NCBI GenBank assembly: GCA_964036665.1
Contig: OZ038528.1
Location: forward strand, 12,654,501-12,718,500
Source of the DNA: Gordius sp. MW1
Taxonomy: Eukaryota > Nematomorpha > Gordioida > Gordea > Gordiidae
DNA: 64,000 bases
Direction of reading: 5' to 3'
Shown here: positions 11,749 through 23,087 of the stretch, in pieces
Position numbering within the stretch: position 1 is the first letter of the stretch
Layout of the letters: each line of letters opens with the position of its first letter
The notes under the pieces: generated by a model
Told to the model about the DNA's origin: nothing
The model's input: the letters and a program-made list of their open reading frames with translations, nothing else
Databases searched by the model: none
Made by a program: the position numbers and the translations under genes

Positions 11749-12960
11749 TTGGCCAATAATCATTTTTTCATTGGTCAGTAGCCAGCGGAAGGTCAAAAAA
11801 ATGTTATGCTATTTATAAGTGATATAATATTTAAAAATATTTTGAGGTCTAATAGCTTAGTGGATTGAACGTCTGACTAGCTTCAATGGTTATACAATAT
11901 ATAAAATTTGGCCAATGGTCACTTTTTCTCTATTGGTCAGTACCAACAGATACTCTATAAGTCAATGATAGCCAAAAAAACGGAAAAAAAATTTTGATGC
12001 TCACTTTGGCCAATGGTCATTTTTTCATTGGTCAGCAGCCAGCACACGGTAAAAATGGATATAAATTCATAAGAGTAAAAAAAAACGAAAAAAAAATTTT
12101 CGAATCACATTTTGGCCAATGGTCATTTTTTTCCATTGGTCAGCAGCCAGGACACGGTAAAAGTGGATATAAATTCATAATAGTCAAAAAAAACGAAAAA
12201 AAAGTTTTCGAATCACATTTTGGCCAATGGTCATTTTATTCCATTGGTCAGCAGCCAGCGGACGGCCAAAAAGTCATAATAGCAATGGTAGGAACAGGAA
12301 CAATCATAATAGTCAAAAAAAACGAAAAAAATAATTTCGATTCACATTTTGGCCAATGGTCATTTTTTCCATCGGTCAGGAGTTAGCGGACGGCCAAAAA
12401 GTCATAATAGCAATGGTAGTAACAGGAACAATCATAATAGTCAAAAAAAACGCAAAAATTAACTCGGATTCACATTTTGGCCAATGGTAATTTTTTTCAT
12501 TGGTCAGCAGCCAACGGACGGCCAAAAAGTCTTATTATCAATGATAGTAACAAGAACAATCATAAGAGTCAAAAAAACTCCGGGATTCTAACCCAAAATC
12601 TAGTTAAATTGTATAGCAATTAAAAGTAAACAACTTTTATTTATGTTTATTATATAACATTGGTCAGCAGCCAGCGGACGGCCAAAAAGTCATAATAGCA
12701 ATGGTAGAAACAGGAACAATCATAATAGTCAAAAAAAAACAAAAAAATAATTTCGATTCACATTTTTGCCAATGGTCATTTTTTTCATTGGTCAGCAGCC
12801 AGCGAACGGCCAAAAATTTTTATTATCAATGATAGTAACAAGAACAATCATAAGAGTCAAAAAAAACTCCGGGATTCTAACCCCAAAACTAGTTAAATTG
12901 CATAGCAATTAAAAAGTAAACAACTTTTATTTATGTTTATTATATAACTAGTTAAATTGC
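11749..12960. repeat. Tandem satellite with inverted CCAAT/ATTGG pairs
   Basis: About nine units, spaced roughly 98-160 bp apart, begin near 11749, 11908, 12006, 12112, 12220, 12349, 12477, 12660 (partial) and 12766. Each has TTGGCCAATGGTCA, a T-run, then CATTGGTCAGCAGCCAG, so CCAATGG and CCATTGG face each other and can form a hairpin. Units continue with AGCGGACGGCCAAAAAGTC and AATCATAATAGTC. A second word containing ATTGCATAGCAATTAAAA is interspersed and repeated at 12600, 12890 and 12950. The reading frame through the array is a by-product of the repeats. Confidence 0.88.
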
Positions 12961-13019
12961 ATAGCATTAAAAGTAAACATCTTTTATCTATGTTTATTAT
13001 ATAATAGATATTTTAACAA

Positions 13020-13160
13020 ATTTTATATATAACACACCGAGGAAGATAGAGATGAGGGGTGGGGCACCTCTTATGCATTAATTTAAAAAATAACACAGCG
13101 AGGGAGATAGAGATGAGGGGTGGGGCACCTCTTTCTCATGCATTAATTTAAAAAAGCGAT
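13020..13160. repeat. Two tandem copies of a ~67-bp unit
   Basis: AACAC(A/C)GCGAGG-like start, then GATAGAGATGAGGGGTGGGG and CACCTCTT, occurs twice in direct orientation, each followed by ATGCATTAATTTAAAAAA. Confidence 0.8.
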
Positions 13161-13196
13161 AACCTAATATACCCAATGCAAATAGATAGGGAGGGT

Positions 13197-13237
13197 AACG
13201 GACAACGGACAACGGACAACGGACGAACGGACACCAA
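13197..13237. repeat. Short (ACGGACA)n microsatellite
   Basis: About four to five repeats of ACGGACAA with minor variation. Confidence 0.8.
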
Positions 13238-13478
13238 AAAACGAGCCCATAAATTGCATAGCAATTAATAGATGGTAGCTTAATAAATATCGGTTGGTGG
13301 CAAACAATAATGAATAAAATTTACATTCGCATGGATGATATATTTTCTATCAAATTAAAATCATAAAAAAAGTTGGATCATTTCTGACGCCTATTTTGTG
13401 CTACTTTAAATAGTTCATACTGGTATCTTTGTTTAAAAAACATACGTATCGCATACATACATTTGTACACATAAAAAT

Positions 13479-13484
13479 CTTTCC
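13479..13484 (+). promoter_or_regulatory. Possible 5' TOP tract of RPS21
   Basis: CTTTCC lies 3 bases before the start codon. Ribosomal protein mRNAs often begin with a C followed by pyrimidines, so transcription may start here, giving an extremely short leader. This is inference. Confidence 0.35.
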
Positions 13485-13487
13485 GGA

Positions 13488-13842
13488 ATGCAAAACGAAC
13501 AAGGAGAATTTGTGGATTTATACATCCCAAGAAAATGGTAATTAAGAGTATTCAAAATATTATACAACTTAAGTTCGGCGACCAATAATATATTAAATGC
13601 AAAAGATTACGCATCAATTCAAATAAATATTGCTGATGTAGGTAACTAGAAGTTTGCGCATATAATAATTTAGATAGGTGAAGATGGTGTTGCCCTAAAA
13701 ACGTCAAATACCTTTGCCATCTGTGGAAAAATCCGAAAAACTGTATTTTAACTCAAACAAAGTGATTTATTATTTAATTTAGGGGGAATCAGATGATTGC
13801 TTAAATAGACTATCTAAACAGCGTGGGATTTTAGCCAAGTGA
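13488..13842 (+). CDS. RPS21: Small ribosomal subunit protein eS21 (RPS21), four exons
   Basis: Component of the cytosolic 40S ribosomal subunit. Exons 13488-13537, 13574-13641, 13678-13742 and 13783-13842 join to an 80-residue protein; the family is usually 81-83. The start MQNEQGEFVDLYIPRK is nearly the universal eS21 N-terminus. Later hallmarks are AKDYASIQINIADV, FAICGKIRK and GESDD. All junctions are GT-AG and phases agree (2, 1, 0). Introns are only 36, 36 and 40 bp. The middle third and the C-terminus (ending GILAK) are diverged, as in a fast-evolving lineage. The stop is TGA. Upstream lies the CCAAT satellite. The uninterrupted exon phases argue for an active gene. Confidence 0.95.
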
Positions 13843-13947
13843 TAAGCTTTTCTTTATTTTAAATTTTGTAGGAATTTTTAACAGATTATGGGCTTCATAT
13901 TTCAAAGCTGTAAAAATTTGAATTACTAACATTCTGTGAACAAATTT

Positions 13948-13953
13948 AATAAA
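13948..13953 (+). promoter_or_regulatory. AATAAA polyadenylation signal, likely RPS21
   Basis: First AATAAA after the RPS21 stop, about 105 bp downstream. AT-rich sequence makes chance matches common. Confidence 0.45.
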
Positions 13954-14757
13954 ATAATAAAACAGCTTGCTAATTTTATTGCTCGTATCTGTTCAATTTT
14001 CAAATTTTATTTAATTGCCAGACCTTTTTTGCATATCTAACTTTTGCTAATGAGAATATTTGTCTAAATATATTATATAAACTATCTTTTGTATATAAAT
14101 GATAGTTAATGTTATTTTATTTTCTGTTTTTTAGAGAATTCTTTTAGCCTAATTTATATGATTCTTTACTATTATTTCTATAAAACTCTTCAAGAATGAT
14201 TATGTCTATTCATTTATTTATTGAGAAATTCACAAATTTTATTATGTGAAATTCTTGTCCAAAACATTAATAATAATAAACTAATCAATCTAGATTTACT
14301 GTAGGTAAGACTTGCTTCTTTAAGTTCTTAAAATGGCTTGTATAAAAATGGGCAAGAAAGCTATTGCATATGTCAAGAACTTCATAATATAATAAAAATT
14401 TCTGGGCTAATATAATATTGATGTGCTCCTATCTAAAGATTTTGGAGAAATAAAATAAAAGGTAATGATAATTTTTCTTCCCATATTATATGTAAACCTT
14501 GTAAATTTTTTCACACTTTTTATATAAAGAAATATTTTGGTATAATTTATTTTCATAGCTGGATTTATATCAGATATATTAAAGTTTTACAAAGGAGTCT
14601 TCCAACAATTGTCAAAATAACAATTAAAATTATTTTTCAGTTATACATAAGTTATACTAACTTGAATAATACAAATGTAATCAGGGGTTTTTTCAGAAAA
14701 AATACTTCGGGGGGGGGGGGGGGGTAAAAATTTTTTAATTGCTAAACCATTTTGTAT
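13954..14757. other. AT-rich region without recognisable gene
   Basis: Only short chance frames. A run of about 16 G residues lies near 14709-14724. Confidence 0.5.
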
Positions 14758-15051
14758 TTAAATAAATACATGTAATATTTTAACGGGCAAGTGTTCCTTT
14801 AAGAAAGTTTGTTTGCAAAGAGAACATACAGAGCATAAAGCCCCAACTAAGGCGGCTTCATCAAAGATTAGCCATTTGTATTTAGATGTCCATGAAATAA
14901 ATTTATATGATGGTTTAAGTTTTAAATTTTGCCCATGTTTTTCACTTTCAGAGACTGAGCAATTAGTAGAGCTGCCAATACACTCATCTTTAACATTTAT
15001 TAATAAATTAAAAACAACTTGCATAATTTTAATTACCAGCATTTTTATCAT
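14758..15051 (-). pseudogene. TTF/BED-like zinc-finger fragment, probably from a transposase
   Basis: A 97-residue frame on the - strand contains W(T)SKYKWLIFD followed by C-x2-C-x2-C (CSVCSLC). This resembles the zinc finger at the N-terminus of some hAT-like transposases and domesticated relatives (W...F..., then C-x2-C). No downstream catalytic part was found. It may be a relic or an exon of a larger gene. The assignment is tentative. Confidence 0.35.
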
Positions 15052-16349
15052 AAGAAAAAGAAGAGACAGTTTTCCCTACTCCAGCAGAATTACAATTTTC
15101 ATCTTGACCTAAAACATGAAAATATATATAATAGTTCTATATTAAAACCAAAATCTTTCTTGCCTCTTTCAGAGTTCATGTAAATTTCACTGCGAATAAT
15201 ATCTGCCTTTAACTTATATATATTTAAAATATCTAATGCTTAAAAAAATTACCATAATTCCCCATAGTAAGGGATAAAACAAGAGTTTTTTTTTAATTCA
15301 GTCCCATCTTTACCTATTACTGACAAACATATTCATGTCTTATTTTATATAAACACAAATACCCATACATAATTAAAATTATTCCAAATTAAATCATAGT
15401 TACCATCTTTTTTATTAGGCTTATCCTTTTTACTAAAGTAGTGTAAAAGAGTACTTTTATACCAGACATCTGCAATTCAAAATAAGCATATTATATCAAT
15501 AAAAAACAAACAATAGAATCTATTATTAATAACAATTCTTTTTAAGTTTATAAGTAAGATAGTGATATAATAATTCTAAAAGCATTTATTTATGTTTTTT
15601 ACCTATTGATATTTTTTAATTAAAGATAATTTGTAACTTTCAAGATTGTAAATTAGGGTTCACAGATGTTAAAAAATGATGTCTAAGAATGATTTCCACC
15701 TGATTTGTAGAAAAAATTTAATATCGCCAATTTTATATTTTTTTATTGACAAATTAAAATAATTTATTGCATTTCAATTTTAGCCTGTTAATATAATTTA
15801 TGACTACATGATGGAATTTGAGTTCATGCTTTTTCAATCTAAAAAATGTGCAAAATTTTAGGTAAAAAAATATTTTTTGTTATTTTATAAGTTTAGCCTC
15901 ATGAATGATTTAAATAAAAATGTAGGCTTAGTCCCAAACTGATATTTTAAAATTTCAAGTCACTTGTGGAATTTATTTTGCTTGACGAAAATTCTAGTGA
16001 GTGAAATGTGCAGCTATTGTTAAATGGAAATCTGCGATTCTGGAAAAACAAATTTTGTACCGCTGTTTGAATTTAATTAGTCAATTTTTGGCCCTAACTT
16101 GAGCACGGCATTCCAGCTTTTGTAAATTTTGGTTGTTTCGAAACTAAAATTTCGTTATGCCTCGACTTAAAATTCTTTATACCATGTGAATTTTTCTCCT
16201 AATTTATTTAGAATATTATCTAAATTAAAAAAATCCAAATGGCAAAAGTGACAAAATAAGACACTTTGTAAGAATTTAAGCTTAAATGGCCCCCGAGCCT
16301 AGTGTTTCGATCTCGTCTCCGGTGCCATTATGATGATCTCGATCATACC
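15052..16349. other. AT-rich region, nothing recognised
   Basis: No protein motif, RNA gene or clear repeat noticed on either strand. Confidence 0.5.
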
Positions 16350-16948
16350 TAGATCCCTGCACAGGCCTCCTGACTATAATCGGGGCTCAAGTCGGGCCTG
16401 ATGAGGCGGGCCGACCCGAGGCTCGAGACCGGCCCGAATTGTACTAAAGCAAATTAATCTTTTATAAAATATGATTAAAAAATATCCACTCGATATTAAA
16501 TAATTATCTTCGCACAGCGTACATGATATAGCTTCCAAACTTCAGCTTATTTCCCCTGTTTATTATAATATAACTGACCTGAATTTCAAATCTTATTCTA
16601 ATATTTAAATAGTTTCATAGTAGCTGTTAGAACTTAACAAATAAGATAAGTAAATATCTAAAAAAAGTTTTTTATTTGGAACTGTTAAAATATATTTTAT
16701 AAAGTTAGCTTTTTAGTTTTAACTTATTAGCTGAATAAATTGTAACGAGTGAAAATGGATTTCTTACAAACTTATCCTAATTTTAAATTACGAGTAATAA
16801 CAATCTAATGCATTTTATATTGAGATGGTAAAATAGTTTTTCAAAAATTTTATTTGAAAAATCGTGTCGGGCTAAAAATAAAAAAGTCTATCGGGCCAAG
16901 TAAAAATAAAGAAGTCGGGCCGAAGAAATTTCATTTTGCAGGGCTCTA
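16350..16948. mobile_element. Non-autonomous hAT element, family B variant (copy 2)
   Basis: Flanked by the 8-bp duplication ATCATACC (16342-16349 and 16949-16956). Ends TAGATCCCTGCA and TGCAGGGCTCTA. CGGGC words are confined to the two arms, while the middle is AT-rich. The body resembles 55319-55765 in inverted orientation. 599 bp. Confidence 0.92.
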
Positions 16949-17032
16949 ATCATACCTTAAAATCCTGTATGACGTGGTTATTTTTTTTTACTTTCAATAT
17001 ATAATTTTCCCAAGTAGTAATTTTTCTCGTCT

Positions 17033-17240
17033 TTTAATTCCTAAAATTTATTATATATCGTATCCAACAATAAATTAATTACCAATTCATCGTACAACGC
17101 GGTTTAAAAGTAACATATTTCGTATAACGCGGTTTAAAACCCCATTTTTTTATGGAGTAACAATGATCAGCGAAAAGGGCAAGAAGGATGCGAGGTTGAA
17201 CGCGCATACAATAGTTAAAAAAAACATTAATCAGCATAAT
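17033..17240. repeat. Dispersed repeat shared with 59688-59860
   Basis: CGTATCCAACAATAA, CCAATTCATCGTACAACGCG and GTAACAATGATCAGCGAAAA occur here and at 59.7-59.9 kb in the same order and orientation. Nature unknown; possibly the untranslated part of a hAT-like element. Confidence 0.75.
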
Positions 17241-17639
17241 TACATATGCCACAATGGATGGCTCGAGCTTTTTAAAGCACCCTAGCGTGTGTGCTGAGCA
17301 ATTATTTTCTAAAGCATATTTGAGTCATAGCTGCTCATCAACGCACAAAATGTGTACCCTTTTTTTCACCATTTTGATGTGAACACGAAGTGGTGATCAT
17401 ATAGAAATTAGTAATTTTTGCAAATTAAATAATGTTAAAAAGGTAAAGAAAAAATAATGAATTCGGTAAATATCAAAAACAGCATTTTAAAGTAAATATC
17501 ATTTATACAATACATAAAAATTACAAATGTAAAAACTGCGAGCAAAGTTTGTTTAATAATATAGCGCCATACATATTTGTATAAAATTAATATATTGACG
17601 TTCGTTTTAATTTATAAACTAGTGAGGAAGGTAAATTCA

Positions 17640-17757
17640 CTGTTATAGTGCAAAATTACATGGTTAAAATACACCAGTTGCACTCTTCAAAATGGAGGAA
17701 AATTTGAAACACAATTAACCATATGCAACTTATGGCATGAGCAGTCTATCTAGTCTA
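17640..17757. repeat. Single arm related to the foldback element at 27115-27569
   Basis: TTCAAAATGGAGGAAAATTT followed by CATGAGCAGTCTATC and TAGTCTATG parallels one arm of the 455-bp foldback element. A matching opposite arm is not evident, so this is a decayed or one-ended copy. Confidence 0.6.
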
Positions 17758-18084
17758 TGATTTGAGTATTCAATGAAACCTTAATATATTAAATTTAGAA
17801 TTCTTAAAAAAATTTCCGGGTCTCACTCATAGTATATCTCCTAAATTTTTGAATTCAAAAGACATCTATAAATATTTTCGAAGATTTTTACCCTCATAAT
17901 CAATGTTCTTCATAGATATATTATCGGGAACTGTCGAGGGTAAAAAACAAATTATAAATATTATGATATTTCGTCCTCATAGAGGACATCATCAGATTAG
18001 TAAAATAAATTTAAATAAAGATCTGCGATGAGTCTTGGGCTGCTGTCCGATTTTGGGATGACATACATTGAGGAAGGTATTTAT
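17758..18084. other. No recognisable gene
   Basis: AT-rich sequence up to the outer edge of the Gypsy-2 LTR. Confidence 0.5.
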
Positions 18085-18310
18085 TGAATCTTCAGAATTA
18101 CAAAAACGAAGACTGGTTACTTATCATATAATTTTTGTATATATATGGTAAGGTTGCGTGATAGTGGGGTGATACGCGTGATAGTGGAATGATACGCGTT
18201 AAGGTGAGATGATACAAATTTGAATATGACCGTGCTATAACCTCTAGTGCAGTCTATAACATCTGAATTTGAGTATGACCGTGCTATAACCTCTAGTGCA
18301 GTCTATAACA
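18085..18310 (-). repeat. 3' LTR of Gypsy-2
   Basis: Begins TGAATCTTCAG and ends CTATAACA on the + strand. Contains GTGATACGCGTGATAGTGG words and two tandem ~49-bp units (ATATGACCGTGCTATAACC, CTCTAGTGCAGTC). A polypurine tract follows at 18311-18325 (GGGTAGGAGA on the - strand). Confidence 0.88.
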
Positions 18311-18363
18311 TCTCCTACCCACTTAATTTATTCCATATCTTTCTACAGGTTTTCGGATTCGTG

Positions 18364-19860
18364 TTATCGCCGGACAGTTATTTCGCGTGAAGGTATAGGT
18401 GATTCCGGCGAGTCCGTAAGCTGGGGTAGAGGTGAGAGTGGAGGTGTGATGGAATCTGGTATATTATCGCTGGCTTCATCATGTGGCAGATTAAGCTGTT
18501 GCGGAATGGTGGCGTCAAGTAAATCACTGGGTTCATTTTGTGGCAAATTAACCGGTTTTGCGTTCGAATAGTCAGCCCATAGTTTTTCATTGTTCTGTTT
18601 GTCTGCGTTATCTAAATACTTCCTAATATGATCACCATGTCTCTTCCATAATGCACCATTATCCATTTCGACCATGTACGATACTGGGCCTACGATTTTT
18701 GCTATTTTTTCTGGCACCCATAAGTTTTCATTAGTTGTAAAAGTTCTAACCCACACTTTATCTCCAATTATAAATTTCCGTTTGATTGGTGACAACTCAT
18801 CTTTGTCAAGCCCTGAAACAGGTTTGAGTAATTTTAACGGACCGATTGGTTTTATCTTGATTAATAGATTAGCAGGAGTTAATCCAGTTGTTGGGTGAAT
18901 GGTATTCCTGTAAGAAAACAGAAAATTATATAATTTGTCGTTTTTAAAATTCCTAGTTTTGTTCAAAAACTCTTTAAATGTTCGGACAAAGCGTTCAGCT
19001 TCTCCGTTGGATCGAGGATGATAAGGGCTGGAGTATGCGTTACGGATATTATTTGTTTTGCAGTATTTTTTAAAATCTGCACTTGTAAATTGAGGTCCAT
19101 TATCTGTAGCCAGGATATTAGGTACTACGAACCTTGAGAAAATAGATTTGAGAGCGTTTATAGTGCTTGACGTCGTTATCGTTGTCATAGGAATCACCTC
19201 GGGCCATTTGCTGTAGGCGTCAATTAAAATTAGATTGTACTACCCATTAGTTGGTCCGCAAAAATCTGCATGTAACCTAGACCATGGTTTTCCAGGGTTT
19301 TCCCATTTTTGAGTGGCTAATACCATTGTTAACAATCCGTACAATTTTTAACATAACCTTCTATATCTTTATCAATACTCGGATACCAGAGATGTTGTCG
19401 AGCCAAGATTTTTGAGCGACTCATGCCTGGGTGTCCTAAGTGGATTAGTTTCAAGATGTTTTGCCTTAAACCTTGCGGAATAATAATTCGGTATCCCCAA
19501 AATATGCAGCCCTTTAAGGTGGTGAGTTACTTTTGTCGTTGTTGGTACATTATTAGCTCTGGAGCAACTTTCTTTGGCCAACCATTCAAAATGTTTAAAT
19601 ATCGGGGCTTGGATAATTGCTTTCTTAATGTTATTGAATGCATTTGCACAGTCTACGGACCAATTCCAAGCTACCGTTTTGCTTAGCAGTTTATAAAGTG
19701 GTTGTGCTAAAGTAGAGAAATTTTTTATGAATTTTGCGTAGTATGTGGCCATGCCTAAAAAAGATCGTAATTCTTTTATTTTAGTTGGGGCTGGTGCTGT
19801 TAAAATTGCTTTCGTGTTTTTGTCAGTTGTAAAAATTCCGTCTTTACTAATGGTATGTCC
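18364..19860 (-). pseudogene. Gypsy-2 pol 3' part: RT thumb, integrase with C-terminal tail
   Basis: From 19860 downward: RT thumb and connection (LRSFLGMATYYAKFIKNF near 19760), then almost no RNase H, then the integrase HHCC finger (HLGHP near 19440 and CTDC near 19345) and the core. The core aspartates appear in HADFCGP (frame broken by a stop) and in TDNGPQFTS (about 19090-19110). A PYHPRSNGEAERFVR block and a VWVRTF C-terminal domain follow. The last 277 codons form one open frame. The gap between KHFE (about 19575) and LAKES shows that the RNase H catalytic region was deleted. Confidence 0.9.
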
Positions 19861-22753
19861 TAGAGATGGCACAGGGGGGAATATTCCCATTAATTCCCGG
19901 GAATATTCCCGAGGGAAAATTGAATTTTCCCTATGATAAATTCCCTTAAAAAAATTAATGTTTTTGACACAAAATTTACGCAATATTTTATTTTTAAATT
20001 GATTTTAATTATTTAGAATTTTATATTTTCCTCGTGGAAACTTCTATTAGCATTTTCCGCCTATTTAAAATTAATTGAAACCTTCTAGTCAATCACCTAA
20101 TTCAAGTAAAATATAAACATCAGAATTTAAATTTTTAGCTTTTATTTTGGAATTTGACTTGCTTATTGTATATTCAAAAAGTTTACCCTATTTGTTTGAC
20201 TCATTTAAGTAAATAAAATACATATAAACAATTTTATTTAAAGTAGCTTTTAGCTTGTTTGAATTTGAAATATAAGTTGCAAATCAACTATTTAGGTATT
20301 ATTACACCTACACCATTAAAATTTAAATTCTGTATTACCCTATATTTAATCTAGCACTATTTTTTGTTTCTACTTTACAAACACACCTACAATTTTAATA
20401 ATATAAACAACTTAATTTAAACCTCAGGTAAGATTATGTATAATTAAATTTGAAATTTTTTTAGCTAAATCTATTTGACATTCAATTTGATATCCTATTT
20501 AATATTTTAAAAAACACTTACACTTAAACTCAAGTAAAATTATACTAGCATTTTATTTTTAACTAGCTTTTAGCTGTATTGGATTGGCCTATATTTTAAA
20601 TCATTAAATAAATTTTAATCTGGTAAGATGCCTAGAAAACCATCTGATATCTGGAAACATTTTGGTAGACATACATCCTCAATAAGAAAGGCTTTATTGC
20701 CATCTGCAACTATTGCAACCATAAATATGACTTCCCCAACCCAACAAAAATGTCTATCCATATACAAAAATGCCCAGAATATGCAAGTGAAACAAAATGC
20801 TCAGAACTAGAAGTTTTTTCAATATCCTCAGAATCATCTAAAACTTTTTCTGCGTCAGAACACAAACACCCCACTGTAACAACACCTGAGTTAACAACAA
20901 ATTTTAACACTTCAAAACAATCCACATCAAATATTAATCAATATTTCGATAGCATGACTCCAGTGCAACAAGAAAGATTAAATGAAAAGCTTGCACTGGC
21001 TATCTATATGTCAAATTGTCCGTTTAACATAACAGAAAATTATTATTGGAAGGACTTTTTCAAATCTATAAAACCATCCTTCAGAATTCCACCAAGAAAG
21101 GCAATAGGAGGTTCTTTGCTAAATGACCAATTTGACAAGATCAAAGCAGTTATAAATGAAAAACTAGAATCAGGTTCTAATTTTACATTAATTAGTGATG
21201 GTTGGACAAACATTAGGGGGGAGTCCATAATCAATTTTATAATATTGACACCGAAACCCATATTTTTAAAATCTATAGATACAGGGACGAATGCCCATAC
21301 TGGGGATTATATAGCTGATCAATTCCTAAAGGTGATGAAAGAAATTGGCACTCAAAAATTTGTTGCCATAGTTACTGACAACGCTAAAAATATGAAGAAG
21401 GCTTGGGAAATAGTTAAGTTAAGTCTAAACATCCTTCAATTGAGTGCTTTGGCTGTGCAGCTCATGGGCTTAATTTATTAATAAAAGATATCTCCAACAA
21501 AATTCCTACCATCCAAAATATTACAGCTAAAGTTAAACAAATTATAAAATACATTAAATTTAATACAATATTATCATCAACTTTTAAAGAAAAACAATGT
21601 AACAAAAATCGACTCACAACTTTGAAAATACCCTGTCCAACAAGGTGGGGTGGTATAGTTATAATGCTTAATAGTTTCCTAGTAAACAAAGATACTTTGC
21701 AGGAACTAGCTTTAACAGATACATTTGCTGATCGAAGCAAACGTTTAAATTTGCTTGATAATGATGTTTTTTGGGAGAAAATAAAAAAAATTACATTTTT
21801 TTTAGATGTAATTTTGACCAAAATAACTTGCATAGAAAGTGACTCTGGATTATTGTCTGATGTACCGGAAGCATTTCATACTATTAAAGCCCATTTCAGC
21901 GAAATTTCTAGTAAGGAATTTAGCCTAATTGATGCAAGTGTTATTAAAAAATTCGTGAGCAAAAGGAAATCGTTTTGCTGTAAGGATTTTCATATGGCAG
22001 CTAACTTGCTTGATCCACGTTATTGTGGAGTCAACCTTACTACAAAAGAAATAGCTGAAGCAATTAACGCTATCAAGATTATTTCTCAAGGCTATAATTT
22101 CAATATAGGCCAAGTTATTGCCAATTTGGCAGAATTTCGTGCTAAAGACGGGTTGTTTGGCGGTTAATATGGGATAGCGCTAGTTACATTTCACCCTTGA
22201 CGTGGTGGAAAGGCTTGTGCACTAACCAACCCTTATCTGAAATTGCCGTGAAAATCTTTTCAATTCCAGCTACCAGTGCTGCCACAGAAAGAATTTGGTC
22301 CACATTTGGTTATGTACATTCTAAATCAAGAAATCGAATGAAAAACGACAAGGTGAAAAAGCTAGTGTCCATAAGGCACAACATGCACTTGAAAAGTAGT
22401 ATCAATTTTAATGCAAAAGCGCGCTCAATATCTTCATCTGATGAATCAATTTCATCGCTAAATGACGATAGTGACAGTTTAGATATTGACAATTTTTAAT
22501 GTATATTTTTATGTAAATTTGTAATGAAATATTGTGTATTATTGGAGAAATAAACTTTATTAGCATTTCATTTTACACCCTAGCATCTTTTTTTCATCTA
22601 AGACTATATATTAACAATCAAAGTATTTATTTTCCCCATGAATTCCCCAAAATTCCCGTTATTTCCCAAAAATTCCCGTTATTTCCCCAAAATTCCCTAT
22701 TTTCCCTGGGAATATTCCCTCGATGAAAATTCCCGGGAAATTACCCATCTCTA
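19861..22753 (+). mobile_element. hAT transposon, family D, inside Gypsy-2 RT
   Basis: Flanked by a perfect 8-bp duplication GTATGTCC (19853-19860 and 22754-22761). Ends TAGAGATGG and CCATCTCTA. The arms hold repeated GGGAATATTCCC, TTCCCGGG and AATTCCCGTTATTTCCC words. 2893 bp with a full-length but frameshifted transposase on the + strand. The 5' part (20000-20600) has degenerate internal repeats with CTCAAGTAAAAT and TAGCTTTTAGC. Confidence 0.95.
20628..22499 (+). pseudogene. hAT-D transposase with BED finger, three frameshifts
   Basis: Starts at ATG 20628 (MPRKPSDIWKHFG, BED finger start). The finger cysteines (CNYC) and its H-x4-C end are in another frame, so a 1-nt shift lies near 20685-20700. 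The DDE RNase H-like core follows with ISDGWTN (about 21188) and VTDNAKN (about 21371). A second shift lies near 21430, just before the conserved CAAHGLNLL block. The insertion domain leads to PTRWGG (about 21640). A third shift lies near 22160. The C-terminal dimerisation domain has LTWWKGL, FSIPATSAATERIWS and NRMKNDKVKKL. Acidic tail. All parts of a hAT cut-and-paste transposase are present, but it cannot be translated as is. Confidence 0.93.
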
Positions 22754-22761
22754 GTATGTCC

Positions 22762-23083
22762 TATGTATTCCACTTTTTTCCAAAAATTTACATATTTCTA
22801 ATTTTAGTTTTAAGCCTGTTTTTTCCAATTTTTTAAAAACTTTTTTAAATTTTGATTGTGGTCCTCTACTGTTTTACCCGCTATAATAATGTCATCTAGG
22901 TAAACTACTATTCCCTTATCATTTCTAAATAACTAGTCTAAATAATGAGTCCATAAATCTTTGAAAAATGGCTGGTGGCGAGGCTATCCCAAAAAATAAC
23001 TTAGTGTATTTAAAAAGTCCACGATGTGTATGGCTAATAGATTTTGAGAATTTTCGCTAACCTATATCTGAAAGTAGGCGTCC
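22762..23083 (-). pseudogene. Gypsy-2 RT palm with YLDD box
   Basis: Between the hAT and piggyBac insertions the - strand encodes the reverse transcriptase palm: FGIASPPAIFQRFMD (about 22955-23000), then VYLDDIIIAGKTVEDH (about 22870-22915), the catalytic box. A stop or two interrupts the segment. Confidence 0.88.
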
Positions 23084-23087
23084 TTAA

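Noticed and set aside
11849..11905. tRNA gene suggested by TAGCTTAGTGGATTGAACG
   Set aside because: An A-box-like word is present but no B box follows at the right distance. The B-box-like word near 12573 is on the other strand.
11994..12386. A 130-codon open frame with a repeated 36-residue pattern
   Set aside because: It lies exactly on the tandem satellite. The repetition follows the DNA units and no protein family is suggested.
12000..12960. CRISPR array
   Set aside because: The repeats are long satellite units with near-identical spacers in an animal genome; there are no direct-repeat and unique-spacer features and no cas genes.
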